Shown: one piece after another, positions 41,247-52,211 of the stretch
How the letters are laid out: each line of letters starts with the position of its first letter
How positions within the stretch are numbered: position 1 is the first letter of the stretch
Assembly: GCA_947561395.2 (NCBI GenBank)
Contig: OX387193.1
Coordinates: 6,696,001-6,760,000, forward strand
Direction of reading: 5' to 3'
Source of the DNA: Buxus sempervirens
Lineage: Eukaryota > Streptophyta > Magnoliopsida > Buxales > Buxaceae
DNA length: 64,000 bases
Notes under the pieces: model-generated
What the model saw: only the letters and a program-made list of their open reading frames with translations
What the model was told of the DNA's origin: nothing
The model's database searches: none
Program-made: the position numbers and the translations under genes

Positions 41247-41552
41247 TTATAAGTTGTGGTACCAACCGCAGTTCATTTGTGGGAGGTTACACTGAGCAGG
41301 AAGACGAGAAGCAATCCTGAGAGTGTTGCAGAGGCAGTTGTGGTCCACTCCTTGGAGTGCATTGCAGCATTCGGTGCTGGGGTTGGCGTTTGGAGCTCCG
41401 GGCACCACAAAAGGTGCACAGATGTTAAGGGCGCTGAGCTCGGACGAGCAAGTCTGCGATTGAGCCATCTGAGTATGTGTTGCAAGAGCAACAAGCAAGA
41501 GCAGGAATGCAGCAAGAGAGCCGGCGGAGAAGAGAGACTTAACAGTTGCCAT
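41247..41552 (-). CDS. A9/FIL1-type tapetal 8-cysteine protein (LTP superfamily)
   Basis: Small secreted protein of 101 residues in one exon. Residues 1-30 are a signal peptide (LAAFLLLLVALA core). The mature part holds eight cysteines in the order C-C-CC-CxC-C-C (about 35, 45, 62/63, 73/75, 88, 95), the bifunctional inhibitor / lipid-transfer fold. The wording SSELSALNICAPFVVPG and CLCNTLRIASRLPAQCNLP matches the stamen-specific A9/FIL1/protein-108 group, which is made in the anther tapetum. The ATG at 41552 is chosen because the signal peptide follows directly; an in-frame start further out would place charged sequence before it. Function of the group in anthers is not established in detail. 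Confidence 0.9.
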   Translation of the reverse strand: MATVKSLFSAGSLAAFLLLLVALATHTQMAQSQTCSSELSALNICAPFVVPGAPNANPSTECCNALQGVDHNCLCNTLRIASRLPAQCNLPQMNCGWYHNL

Positions 41553-41596
41553 GGCTAGTTTCTTCAACCACTGTGTTTCTCCCGTCACCTTTCTGT

Positions 41597-41606
41597 CTAC
41601 TTATAC
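41597..41606 (-). promoter_or_regulatory. TATA-like box of the A9-like gene
   Basis: On the minus strand TATAAGTAG lies about 45-55 bp before the ATG, which would imply a very short leader. Assigned by position only. Confidence 0.45.
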
Positions 41607-42234
41607 TGATGGGTATCTTGTATATAATATGGTAAGAGGTAACTCTTTCATGAGTTACCTACCAGTCTCATCGGCTCATAACAAATGTGTGAATCAGAAA
41701 TAGTTTATAATTTTATCCATGTTGCATCATGTCAATACTGTACAAGCTTCTTAGGGCCATTAAAATGTTAAACCCCCATGAGATGGGATGAACATGGTTT
41801 GGGTTAAAAGGGTAAATGCAATCTGACCAACTAGAATTTTAACTGTGCTATATAAAATGTGAGGCCTTACCCAGAATATATCCTCAGGGATAGCTTAAGA
41901 GAACCTTATGATTAACTATGCTGTTTTTTTTTTGGGTCAAAATTAACTATGCTGTTTTGGATCATAGAAAAGTGAAATCCCATTTCATTTGATTGGCCAT
42001 CAGTAGGAGTTCGGTTCTTTGCTGATTTAGACGAGAGGCTATCAGACAAAATTTTGTAACAATTAATCACTGACATACTTCTGGTTTATGTTGAATTCTG
42101 GAGGTAACCATTGAATGGTTGGGCTACCTACACTGTTTGGTGCATGGCTGTGCATTCAATTGCATTATCTTTGGAAAGAATCAGCAAAACATGGAAGAAA
42201 ACTATGAGACAAAAAAAACTGATCAAAGCAAGTT
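41607..42234. other. A9-like upstream region and 3' flank of the PMT gene
   Basis: About 0.6 kb of AT-rich sequence between two minus-strand genes. A short direct repeat, AATTAACTATGCTGTTTT, occurs at about 41911 and 41941. No gene seen. Confidence 0.6.
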
Positions 42235-45200
42235 CTAAGAAGCTGTCTTGGATCCTTCTTGATCAGAGGAAGCCGCGGGCGCTGTCCAATACAACTTTAC
42301 TGCAAATAAAAGCTTCTCTCTCTTATGAGGCCCCTCTTCATGGTCTACAAATTGGCTATCCCAATTCAGTCCATCTGTAATGCTCTTGACCTTAACCAAA
42401 ATATCAACATCATCTCTGAAGATAACACTGCCTTCAGGCCTTAAAATTCTATCCATCTCCAATAGGATATCTTCCATTTCACATCTGAAAACAACGAAGT
42501 TTCAAAGTTAGATTATCATTGTTTCATGTTAAATAAATTATAAAGGTATAGTTGTATTTAAATGATTACCTATCCTTATAGAGACTGAACACTGAGTCGG
42601 CATGCAGAAGGTCGTATGTCCTGGGATATGTAGACATTGCTTCACACCTATGGTGAAAAATTTAGGGTTAACCTTAAGCAACAAACCACAGATAAATGTT
42701 CAACTGACTTGGAACTAAGATTAAGGGTTTTTAAAGCTAACCAATTCTGATATGTTCCAATGAGCCCGCGTTCATAGATGACTCCTAAGGTATTGGTCTT
42801 CGCTTCGACAGGGACAACATTCATGACCCACACTGGATCATTTACAAGTGCGGCAGCAAATCCTCCCAAGTAAGAATTCATGTCCAGCAAATTACGGTAT
42901 CTCCCTGCTTGCCCTAACTGATCATTCACAGCCTTGTAGTGAGCCATTCTCCTCTTCCATAGCTCTGAATCTTCTAAGAAGATCTCAGATGTAATTCCCT
43001 CTATGCTTCCGCTACTAATCCTTGGTGGTACCGTGTTCAATCTTTCAGGCCACTTTGCCAACTGTCCGCCAGCAATATCCTTTATGTTGGACACATCAGG
43101 CAATGGAGTTAAGCAGGTATCCATTTTGGTGTACCTATAGGTCAAGTTCAAACAAATTAGGGATTAGGGAAAAATTTCAAATCAAACAGGAAACAGAAAT
43201 CAACAGATTCGATTTACAGATAGAGAGAAAGCTTATCAAATGACATAATACCTACCATGCCTTGTCAGAATCTTGTGCCGGGCAGAACTGCGGATTCTTG
43301 AAGACTTTCCTATTAATTTTACAGTGAATATGGTTAGTGGGTTTTTGCCAAATTGCAATCTCATCCTTCTCTACCAGTTTCTTCCAGCAGAGGCTCCGGG
43401 CTGTAGCTTCAATAACATCCTGTTCAGCCTTCAGATCCTCCCTTGTTCTTGCCCATCCTTTCCAATGTCGCTTCCAGTTAATTGGTGGTCCTGACAGTAT
43501 CCAATATCCCCCAGGACGCAGAACTCTATCAACTTCGATTAAGTATATTCCATCTGGTCAATAAACACACAGTCGTCAATCAATTTGAATTCAGAAAGAC
43601 AAGACATTTGAAGTTTCTACTTGGTGAGTACCAACTAACTGGCTTACCATACTTTCCCCATGGAATGAGGCAGCGAGAACAATGCGCCATGTCGAATGCC
43701 CTTGAAGGATAAGGAAGCCTCTTGGATGCAAGTACTCCGATCAATGCAGGTACTCCTCGTTCAAGAGCAAATTGCACCTGTGCTTCATGGGTATCCCTCG
43801 GTGCAAACGACATTGTTAAGATGTTTCGAGACAGAAGATAAGCTCCCAAGCTTGCTACCTGCAAAGACTCAAACTCTTGTTGTCAAAACCATCATATTGA
43901 TTTCTTCTCTGTTTCAACAAAAATGGAGAAGGACTTGTGGACTTAATTGACTTTCAAAAGAATATTTCACATCTGTAACAATATATTACTTGGGAGGATC
44001 ACCATGGCAGAGTTTGTACAAGTAGGATGATCAAAACTGTTTATATGGGTCATTTACCTTACCTAAGTGGAATTCAGTGTCCTGTTCATGAATGCCATGT
44101 GTCTTTCTTATGATTTCCGAAATTACTAATGAGCTAGAAAATCTCTGCAACATAAAAGGAAGTAAACAAGAAATATAATTTTCCAGATTTTCTGCAATCT
44201 TCCAAGCTCTGAATTTATGACCATTTTTTCCTTCCCCTTTTGGAACATTCTAAACAAATGAACTTATATTTCTCCAAAATTTATTTCTTTATTTTGATTT
44301 TCTTTTCTTCCTAATAGCAATTTCTGGTTTCCCTCGCGATTCTCTTGATGCAAAACAAAATTCTCTGACCATAACGCCATCCAAGAAGAGTAATAAAAGG
44401 TAAGTTTCAATCCAATTCAATATCATTTCTATAACTGCAATACGCCATTAATGAGCAAAGAGAAAAAGAAAACAGAGCCTGCCGGTTTAATGGAATCCGT
44501 TCGGCAAAGAACGCCGGCAAGTTCTTTCTGAAATGGATCTTAGTGATCACCAGAACCCACATCAAAGTACAAAGTCAACAACATCGAACATTTTTAAGTC
44601 AAAATCTCTGAAAATTTCATCTTTTCTCATCAAACCACTCTGAAGACATTTCTGTAGAGATGATTAAAGCTATAGAAGGAAACAAACTTACCCCACAACC
44701 AGTATCAATGGCGGTTCGAATGGATCCATCTCTGAGATTAATCAACTTCCCCATATCGTCGATATACACACCAGCACCGTTCGGGAACATGGTCCCACCA
44801 CCGGGAAACCTGAACCGGTCTCCCTCAAATCTAATCCAGTTCTGGACAGCTTTCTCCACTGTCAATTCCTTGTGTGGGACGTTAGCGTACCAAACCAAAT
44901 CTCGACTCGCCGGCCACCGGAACGGCGTCTTGTAACCGAACGGCGCCGGCACACGGCACTTCAGTAGTTCATCTTTCTGGGGACAGTGCCTCTCTCTGTA
45001 CACCAATCTATCTCTTTTAAACCTCAGAGAACGAGCTGCGTCTTCGCACGGCGTGTACTCACTGTACTTCGGGTCGCACGGAGGGAAATGCTTAACAGCC
45101 TCCGCCGTCGCCGTGGTGGCTGCCTCCTCCGCCGTGTGACTGGATGAGAAGTTTAGATCGATGGAAGTTGAGAAGGGGGTGGTGTTATCAACCGGAGTGC

Positions 45201-45378
45201 ACCTGATTGTTTGAAACAGACTGGTTACAGAGGTGTCGCCACCGCCGTGTCGCCAGACGCCGAGGAGGTAGGAGAGGGAACACAGTACTGCGATTAATGC
45301 CATTGGAAAGAGATTGGCTTTCTTCCAGTAAGGAAACATGGGCTTTGTTGTAGCAAAGTTATGGTTTGGTCCCACCAT
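42235..45378 (-). CDS. PMT15/18-type putative Golgi methyltransferase
   Basis: Type II Golgi membrane protein of the plant PMT family (PMT15-PMT18 branch), SAM-dependent enzymes thought to methylate pectic polysaccharides; the substrate of this branch is unproven. Six exons in frame give 638 residues: 44692-45378, 43648-43858, 43256-43553, 42742-43134, 42570-42647, 42235-42484. Features: cytoplasmic start, membrane span about 22-42, luminal stem, then the family block [50 protein letters not shown] motif [10 protein letters not shown] spanning the exon 1/2 junction, [36 protein letters not shown], a second half with [17 protein letters not shown] and [11 protein letters not shown], and [14 protein letters not shown] near the end. 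The end of exon 3 uses the donor GTAGGT; reading two bases further would create a stop, so that choice matters. ATG at 45378 has a good context (GCCATGG). Confidence 0.93.
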
Positions 45379-46848
45379 GGCAGCCAAGACAACCACCACT
45401 CGGGCACTCTCTGTTCCTGTACCTGTTTGTCTTTGAATCTCGTCTCTCCGTTGATGGGGTTTGGGATTTGAGAGAGAAGATGAAGAGGGGTGGGAGAGAG
45501 ATGGTTATTATACTAGTTGAACATGTGAGTGATCGGTGTTTTCGTCATATAATCAATGAATTGAGGTAGAGAGAGAATAGGTGGCGGTTTGAACTTGGAA
45601 ATACAGTCTTGGGAAGGTGGGACGGAGAAGAAGAGGAAGGAAGGAAGAAAGAGGAGGAGATTAAGGAAACAAAATTAATAAGGTGATGATACTTGCTCAC
45701 CTAACATGGAGAATCCCACTGCGATTCCTCCTCTCTATCCATGGGAGAGACTCTGCTGGTGGTGGTTAGTTCTGACGCAGGTTCATCCTATTAGTCTAGG
45801 TGGCCCACTACCATTCTAGCCTTTTCTTTCCATAGGAAGGATCGAACTGTTTGTTTAGTGTGGCTTTGAGGTTAAGGTTACGTAAGAGAGCGATTATTTG
45901 ATATTGCTAGAATAGCTTTAGTAAGAAAATTGCTCTGGGAATGGCGTTAATAATTAATATAGGTATAGAATATTTAGAATGTTTTCAGAAAGTTAATGGG
46001 GCTTGGAATCAGAAACGTCTAGGTTGGAGGGAGACTTAAATTGGTTCTGTTAACCAAGAAGATGAAAATCAAGGTTGATTAGTTTTGTGTGAATTGTTTT
46101 TTGATTTACGTGTCATGAATTAAAGCTTAGTTGCAAGAAACCAAGTTCATGGATACCCATTTGATCAAATCAGAGTATTGGGTAGGAATTGAGAACCATT
46201 TGATCAAAATTAAGATGGCAGAACAGGGGCTTAAGTTGTGTTAAGAACAGCAATGGTCTACCAAAAAAAAAGAAAAAGAACAACAATGTCAGCCATAGAT
46301 AGAAGCCTTTGGATGATGTTACTTGGTACGATGGTAAAGTTTTACGATGCTTGCATCTAAAACTTTCATCAAATCAAAAGAAGAATAATATTGGACAACC
46401 TATTTTTAATTAACATTAGGGGATTGTACAAGGTATGTGCGCAAAAAACGTGGGCCCACTTAAATAAAAAGCTTGAAGTAGTTACAATATGTTAGTGGGG
46501 GATTGTTTTGTTTGGAAAGTGCAATCTTTGGAAAAAGAAAAGGGAGGCCAGAATTTAGAGGGAATATTCCCCCACTTCTCTTCATTAATAGTATAAATTA
46601 GGGGACTACACGCTATGCTCGTAGCAAATTGCAAGAATACTTTTGATGCTGTTGTTGACACGATGATAACAAACTTGTAAAATAAGAATGAGTTAAGGTA
46701 TATTTTGGGTATAAAATATCATCCAGAAAACCCACTGTTCGCTTTATAATAGTAATAGATGTTTTAAATTGTTTAGGTTACAGTAATATAATATACCTAT
46801 AATTCTGTTCTAAAACAATGCTTAACTAACCGGTAAGTATGATGAGTA

Positions 46849-46856
46849 TATGTATG

Positions 46857-46888
<32 letters not shown>
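46849..46888. repeat. (TA)n microsatellite
   Basis: TATG units passing into an uninterrupted TA tract of roughly 14 units. Confidence 0.9.
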
Positions 46889-47626
46889 CAAGTTATAAAA
46901 CGACGGAACGAAATAAAAAAGGAATAATGTAGGGTACAGTACTATTAATGTAGGGTAACTTCAGCGGTCCAGTAGCAGTAAGTCCAGTAGCAGTAAGTAC
47001 GTAACGGCGACATTATTCGCTGCAGGTTTTTTGATTTGGTGCTTAGCTGGTTTAATATGAGCATCTGTAGAAATCAATTTAACGCGGTAGATGCGTTGGA
47101 TCTGGACATCTATGGGCATTGTGGTGACAACGATTAGAACACGAGCAGCTCGAGCAAAATATTAATTTATGCCTCGCGGGTCCCACTGCCAAACCGGGAC
47201 CCAATGAATGATGGCGGTAAAGATGGAAATAGATCTGATACTACCTGTTGTATCGTATTATCGTAATTGGGTCTTTTGAGGACGTCGATCTTTCCTTTTA
47301 TCTACATCAGTGGGCCCTCATTTGAGCGATTAGGTCTTATTTTATCTGTATCCCAGAATAGTGCAGTTCGTGATTTACGCGTGGCCATTACCAAAAAAAA
47401 AAAAAAAGTGATTTACGCGTGGCATATATGTGGTACAGCCTGTCATAAGGTGGTGGTTCACTTCTTCGTGGATCGAAACATTCAGAAGTCAAAGAGATAA
47501 TAAAATATTTGAATCTTAACCTTACAAATGCATCAACAATTTCTAGTTTCTAATACACTCACCATATAATATATAATATATGAAATATGTGTTTTATGTA
47601 CATAATACACATGCACACTTATATCC

Positions 47627-47713
47627 ACATACATATATAAATACATACATATATACATACATACATACATACATAGACACACACACACACATATATGTGT
47701 GTGTGTGTGTGCA
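47627..47713. repeat. Compound microsatellite with CA/TG palindrome
   Basis: ATAC/TACA tetranucleotide repeats lead into (AC)n, ATATAT, then (GT)n. The AC and GT parts (about 47677-47712) are reverse complements and form a perfect-looking palindrome able to extrude a hairpin. Confidence 0.9.
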
Positions 47714-49006
47714 CACATAAATAAAAACACAGATACACACATCACCGTTGCCTCCGATAAATTGGCATTCAGCATATTAGCAATTGGACAGAGACAAGTC
47801 ATGAGAACTCGATGATATCACTTGCTATGTTTACCTGAATTGACACCTATCATGTGGAGCATCTCACGATCGGTTATTTTCATTGTTGTAAATGTTTCAA
47901 GTGAAGCTCGCATGAAAAAAAACTTTGACATTGCAGCATCTCCTGATCAAAGCAAGCAGTAATTCAAATCCAAACATTGCAGAAGATTTCATCCCCATGA
48001 GAAGAGGCTCCCCTATTTGAACAAACCCATATCATTATGAATTGGGGAAAACTATTTGTGAAAACCACTAAACAAACCATGTCATGAGCATGGATTGGCA
48101 ACCATTATTGTTATTGATAACCCTTGATCATCATTTACTTGCACGTTAGATATCAAAGTTACAACAGATCATCTTTCAAGCAAAGCTTCTAAAAATCCTG
48201 ACAAGTAAAGGTCAAGGTTGATTTTCCTTGGAAAAGCGTAAATTGACAACATTCTTCTGCTCAAAGTCTCCTATGCTAGGTAGTCTACTGACTACTGTGA
48301 CTTTTGGACGGAAAATCCTACATTGGGTGTCGTAATTGTTGCATTTAATTCAAGAAAGAGTAAAAAAAGTGTTCTTCCAAATCATTTGGAAATCCGCAAC
48401 AACCATGCTTCTAATAAGTTTTTTTTCAAATTTTCATAAGCAATCAAAGCCGTAACAAAATATTGTAAACGTTTTTAGTTATTTTTAAAATTTTTATGGA
48501 CAAGTTAAAAACTTGTTGTTTTGCTGGAGACGCAAATTTTTTAACCCAATGCCATTGAAATTGCAAGACAGGTCCACATCCCTTGCGTTAGATTTCGTAA
48601 ATAATTAAAATGTGGTCCCCACCTGTGCCGTCATGCTTACACTGTCATCAAATACGTCTTGATGATTGGACGATAATCCAATGATTATAACTTTGATGAC
48701 ACGGCTTCTTAAATCCCCTTCATTGTTAATAACTCTCTACCCTTTTGAAGACGAGATCATAACCACTTGAGTTTAGACAATTCGCAGCTTCCTGGTTTCG
48801 TTTTGTACTGGAAGACAATAGACCACTGAGGAAGAAGTAACAGAGCCCCACCTTCTTTGGAAAGAAGAATAATAGAACCGTCTCTAGAGTCATTCAGAAG
48901 TTTGTCTTGTATGTCAACACTTAATGGTGGCTTGTCTTCATCAAAATGGTTCTTTTGCTAAATGAGTGGCTGAAAACAGCTGATATTTAAAGTACCAGCC
49001 CAGCAA

Positions 49007-49175
49007 CATTATGTTGCAGACAAGCTGGCCAACTTTGCAATCTCATGTTTTTCATGTTGTTATTTTTGATTGTATTTTGGAAGACTTCATGGGCCAGTCT
49101 ATACCTAGTATTGTTCCTTTCACATCTTCAGATTAATGTATATGTAATATCTTTATTATCCAGAAAAAAAAAAAA
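49007..49175 (+). mobile_element. Severely 5'-truncated L1-type LINE with 9-bp target duplication
   Basis: The 169-bp insert opens with codons for HYVADKLANFAIS, the C-terminal end of the plant LINE RNase H domain, continues through a 3' untranslated region and ends with a 12-base A tail (49164-49175). It is flanked by GCCCAGCAA on both sides (48998-49006 and 49176-49184), the target-site duplication expected of target-primed reverse transcription. Confidence 0.88.
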
Positions 49176-49337
49176 GCCCAGCAATTTTGCTATAAACAGA
49201 GTTGTCTGGCTTGTAGCTAATTAATGGCTGAGAAGGATACACAGATACACCTTCCTGTAATGATCCAATATTGTCCCCCTATTTGTCCTTTTTGGGGCTA
49301 GCCTTCCATTGCTGCAACAAGTTAGATTTAGGACGAC

Positions 49338-49596
49338 GGGAGTGGTGGTCCAATGGTCTTGTGGGTTTGCGGTAGAGCTCGGAGGGCTGGAGGTCTCAAT
49401 TCCCCTTGTGTGCAGGGGTTAGACTCCCTGGCTGCAAGATTCATTGCACTCTTGTGGAGGTGTGGACCGTGTGGTGATGGTCCAATTCCTCCGACTACGA
49501 TGGGGTTGATTGCTAGCTATGGATCAATCTGAACATTCACGTCACACTAGGTGGCTTGGCCATGCTGGTAGCCTCCTTCCTCTTTTTTTTCATGCC

Positions 49597-49648
<52 letters not shown>
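49338..49648 (+). mobile_element. tRNA-derived SINE with long A tail
   Basis: The start GGGAGTGGTGGTCCAATGGT resembles a pol III A box and GGAGGTCTCAATTCC about 45 bases on resembles a B box, so the head looks tRNA-derived. The body ends in a pure A tract of about 50 bases (49599-49648). A clear target duplication was not found; the 5' boundary is approximate. Confidence 0.75.
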
Positions 49649-49658
<10 letters not shown>

Positions 49659-50329
49659 GAGAAAGGTAAAAAATGTTAAGTTGAAGAACCCAAGTTGATA
49701 TCCAAGTCCTAGTTTGGCCTACCCATTGAAATGTTATAAATTAACAAATTGACCGTCCATACAAACAAAAAGTCGAAATGCCAGCACTGACAAAGAGCCC
49801 GGCCGTTCTGATGGATCACCTATGTGTTGGGCTGGACCAAATGAAATGGCCATATTAGAATGCCACCGACAGCTTGCTTGAGAGTCAGCATTCAACAAAG
49901 AGAAAGGGAAATTTGAAGAACTTGCCCATTTTGATTCCATCAAGGTATGCCAAAGCTTCAAAACTAATGAATTTTAGCGTGTCTGATGTAGTGAGCAATT
50001 GCTTAAAACTTGTCCGTATTTCTTATTATAGCATCAATCCCTGTTGTTTTCCAGCTCCACCAATGTTTAATTTTACCCATCTTCTTGTAGGTCTGGAACA
50101 TCCAATATGGGTTGCTTCCTTGGCTACTCTTCTCTCATTCTGTATTGGCTTTTTGATTTTCTTTGAGTCTTATGTATTGGGCTTCTGGTTTTTCGAATAT
50201 TACCTTCTCTTCCAACATTCTATATGGACCAGCATAGGTTTGCCCAAGCAGTTGTCATATAATGGGTCTAATTATCTTACCAATTCACTCGAACCATATT
50301 GCTCTTGTTATGAGGAGTTACAAAGTCGA

Positions 50330-50675
50330 ACTAATTAAGAAAGACAAAATAAGAAATAAAGACAGTCAAAAGTGGTTAGGCATAGCATGCATTAGAGTTA
50401 AAATAGAGGAAAGTAGGTTAAAGTCGTTTGGTCATATAAAACAGAGACCTAGGGTAGAGGTGCACCTGTTAGAAGGTATGAGAGTATGCAAATTGAAAGG
50501 CTTAAACGAGCAAGAGGGAAACCTAAAAAGACATGGATGGAGTCTATAAAACAAGATTTACAAAAAAATAAATTAACTTAAAATATGTTTTTTGATCGAA
50601 CGGGATAGAAAGACAAGATTTATATTGCCAACCCCACTTTGATGGGAATTGGCTTATGATGATGATGATGCTTCC
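50330..50675 (+). mobile_element. RTE-type LINE, 3' remnant
   Basis: Frameshifted coding remnant with LKSFGHIKQRPR, then (other frame) RGKPKKTWMESIKQDLQKN and DRTG, IANPTLMGIG, which is the usual C-terminal end of plant RTE retrotransposon proteins, followed directly by a GAT trinucleotide tail (50655-50671). Several frame breaks show that it is dead. Confidence 0.7.
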
Positions 50676-51182
50676 TATTTGTACACAAACATCTATAGGA
50701 ACTACCAATCTTATATTGAGAACTGCCTTAGTGGTTAGGTCATCTTATAAGCATTTCCAGGAAAAAAATTTTTTTTTTATTTTTTTAGCACATGATAAAT
50801 GCCATAATTTCAACCAGCATTTTTTATCAGGGTCTCCTCCACCGTTATTCATTTAATTTTCAGGAGACGAGCCTAAAAGTGTTCATGTCCATGTATTCCA
50901 ATTAATTCATGTAAACAATGTGATTAAATTTGAAATCCAACATAACTTGTTCTAACATGAAATTTTCACTGATATTACAAGCATTAATTTCCAATTAACT
51001 AATAAAAGATCCTACTTTTAGAATATTAAGATAAGATCAAAATAACTAACAATTTTATTGAAAAAAAAACTGATCAGACGGCTATAATGATCCCATCTAG
51101 TTGCTTTCAGGTCTTCCACGTGTCATGTATCGACCAATGGAGTCAAAGGCTGAAAATGTAAGGAAGCAAATGATGATGTAAC

Positions 51183-51318
51183 CCAACGGTCACATAACGG
51201 TTATCAGGAGACAAGCACGTGCACCTTACGTGCGTCACGCGAATGGGTCAGATTCCAAGCACGGTGTCCGTACACCAACTCCCCAACGGTCATATTCCAC
51301 CGGCACCTCCAACGGTCA
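51183..51318 (+). promoter_or_regulatory. Cluster of MSA-type mitotic elements upstream of SCL28
   Basis: Three exact copies of CCAACGGTCA (51183-51192, 51283-51292, 51309-51318) and one TAACGGTTA (51195-51203) sit about 190-325 bp before a TATA box. CCAACGGTC is the consensus of mitosis-specific activator elements, bound by MYB3R factors to give G2/M expression. SCL28 of Arabidopsis is known to be under MYB3R control, so the promoter content fits the gene. Confidence 0.85.
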
Positions 51319-51508
51319 TATTGACCCGAACACTGGTCCGTCTGATCTCCATCCAACGACCACGAAACGAAATTCTGCGAGATTTCTCGAATACCCTTTT
51401 CGCCTTTTCACCATTTTTCACGCTCAGATTCATCAAATCAATCACCAACAGAAAAACATGAGCAGGTAGGGCATGGAAGTAGAGAGAAAGAAGAGCAAAA
51501 ATCTCTCT

Positions 51509-51515
51509 TATAAAA
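51509..51515 (+). promoter_or_regulatory. TATA box of SCL28
   Basis: TATAAAA about 700 bp before the ATG, downstream of the MSA cluster. This implies a long leader or a leader intron (a GTAGGTGT donor-like site is at about 51829). Confidence 0.55.
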
Positions 51516-51648
51516 AACCAGACGGTTTAAGGTTTACGTTCTTTTGGGTAATGGGAGATCGATTCTGAATGGTCCCTTTGTCTGTGTGTTTGAAGGCTTT
51601 TCACACTTGGGCTTTCTGGGTTTTCATTCAGATTCAAAATCAGCTACT

Positions 51649-51789
51649 ATGGAGGCGTTCCAGGTTCCGAATGCTGATCTGCTTCTGAAATTTTTCTTCA
51701 GTTCATGCCACGAATTTAAGCGAGCATCTCTCTGGGTTTCCATTTATGGCGTTACTTCCACCGGGCACATAAATCACGGCCTTCTATGA
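51649..51789 (+). other. Possible upstream ORF in the SCL28 leader (46 codons)
   Basis: ATG at 51649 opens MEAFQVPNADLLLKFFFSS and ends at TGA 51787-51789. A five-codon ORF (51550-51567) precedes it. Both lie after the TATA box and before the main ATG, so they would be translated first if the leader is not spliced. Conservation is unknown. Confidence 0.35.
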
Positions 51790-52211
51790 TGAGTTTTTTC
51801 TGGTGAATGTTTTAATCCGACGACCCGGTAGGTGTCCGAATTTGTCTAGTATTCTTTGATTTATTTTGGAGTTCCACAGATTCTTTCATTCAATGTATAG
51901 TCTGTGTTTTATGTTTTTTTCTTAAAGAATAGCTCGAATTTATAAGGTTTCACAGATTTTATTCATTTAGTTTCGGGTCAATTTCAGTCGGATTCATTCT
52001 TTTGTTTTTATTTCCACACACACTATCTCTCTTGATACCTAAAAGCATTTTTCAAGCAAACTTTCACATGAATTTCAAGAAATTATAGAACAGAGACATA
52101 TTTTGAAGTCTAAAGACAGATAGAAACAGAGAGAAGAAGCAGAGAACACAGAAAAGGGAAGAAAACAGGCAGATTGAAGTGAACTAGAAGAAAATTGGAA
52201 GGATATAGAGG

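Larger units (their letters stand above)
45379..51182. other. Intergenic region between PMT and SCL28 genes
   Basis: The first few hundred bases are the PMT promoter/leader side (GA-rich around 45460-45670). Further on there are TA and CA/TG microsatellites (46849-46888, 47627-47713), a truncated LINE with target duplication (49007-49175), a tRNA-type SINE with a 50-base A tail (about 49338-49648) and an RTE-type LINE 3' remnant (about 50330-50675). No gene is recognised. Confidence 0.65.

Noticed and set aside
43251..43262. An apparent in-frame TAG at the end of PMT exon 3
   Set aside because: The stop appears only if the donor is placed after TAG; the donor GTAGGT two codon positions earlier joins W-Y-T-K-M-D in frame.
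49874..50338. Open frame of about 154 codons with a hydrophobic middle
   Set aside because: No recognisable family, no intron support, and it lies between a SINE and an RTE LINE remnant; probably chance.
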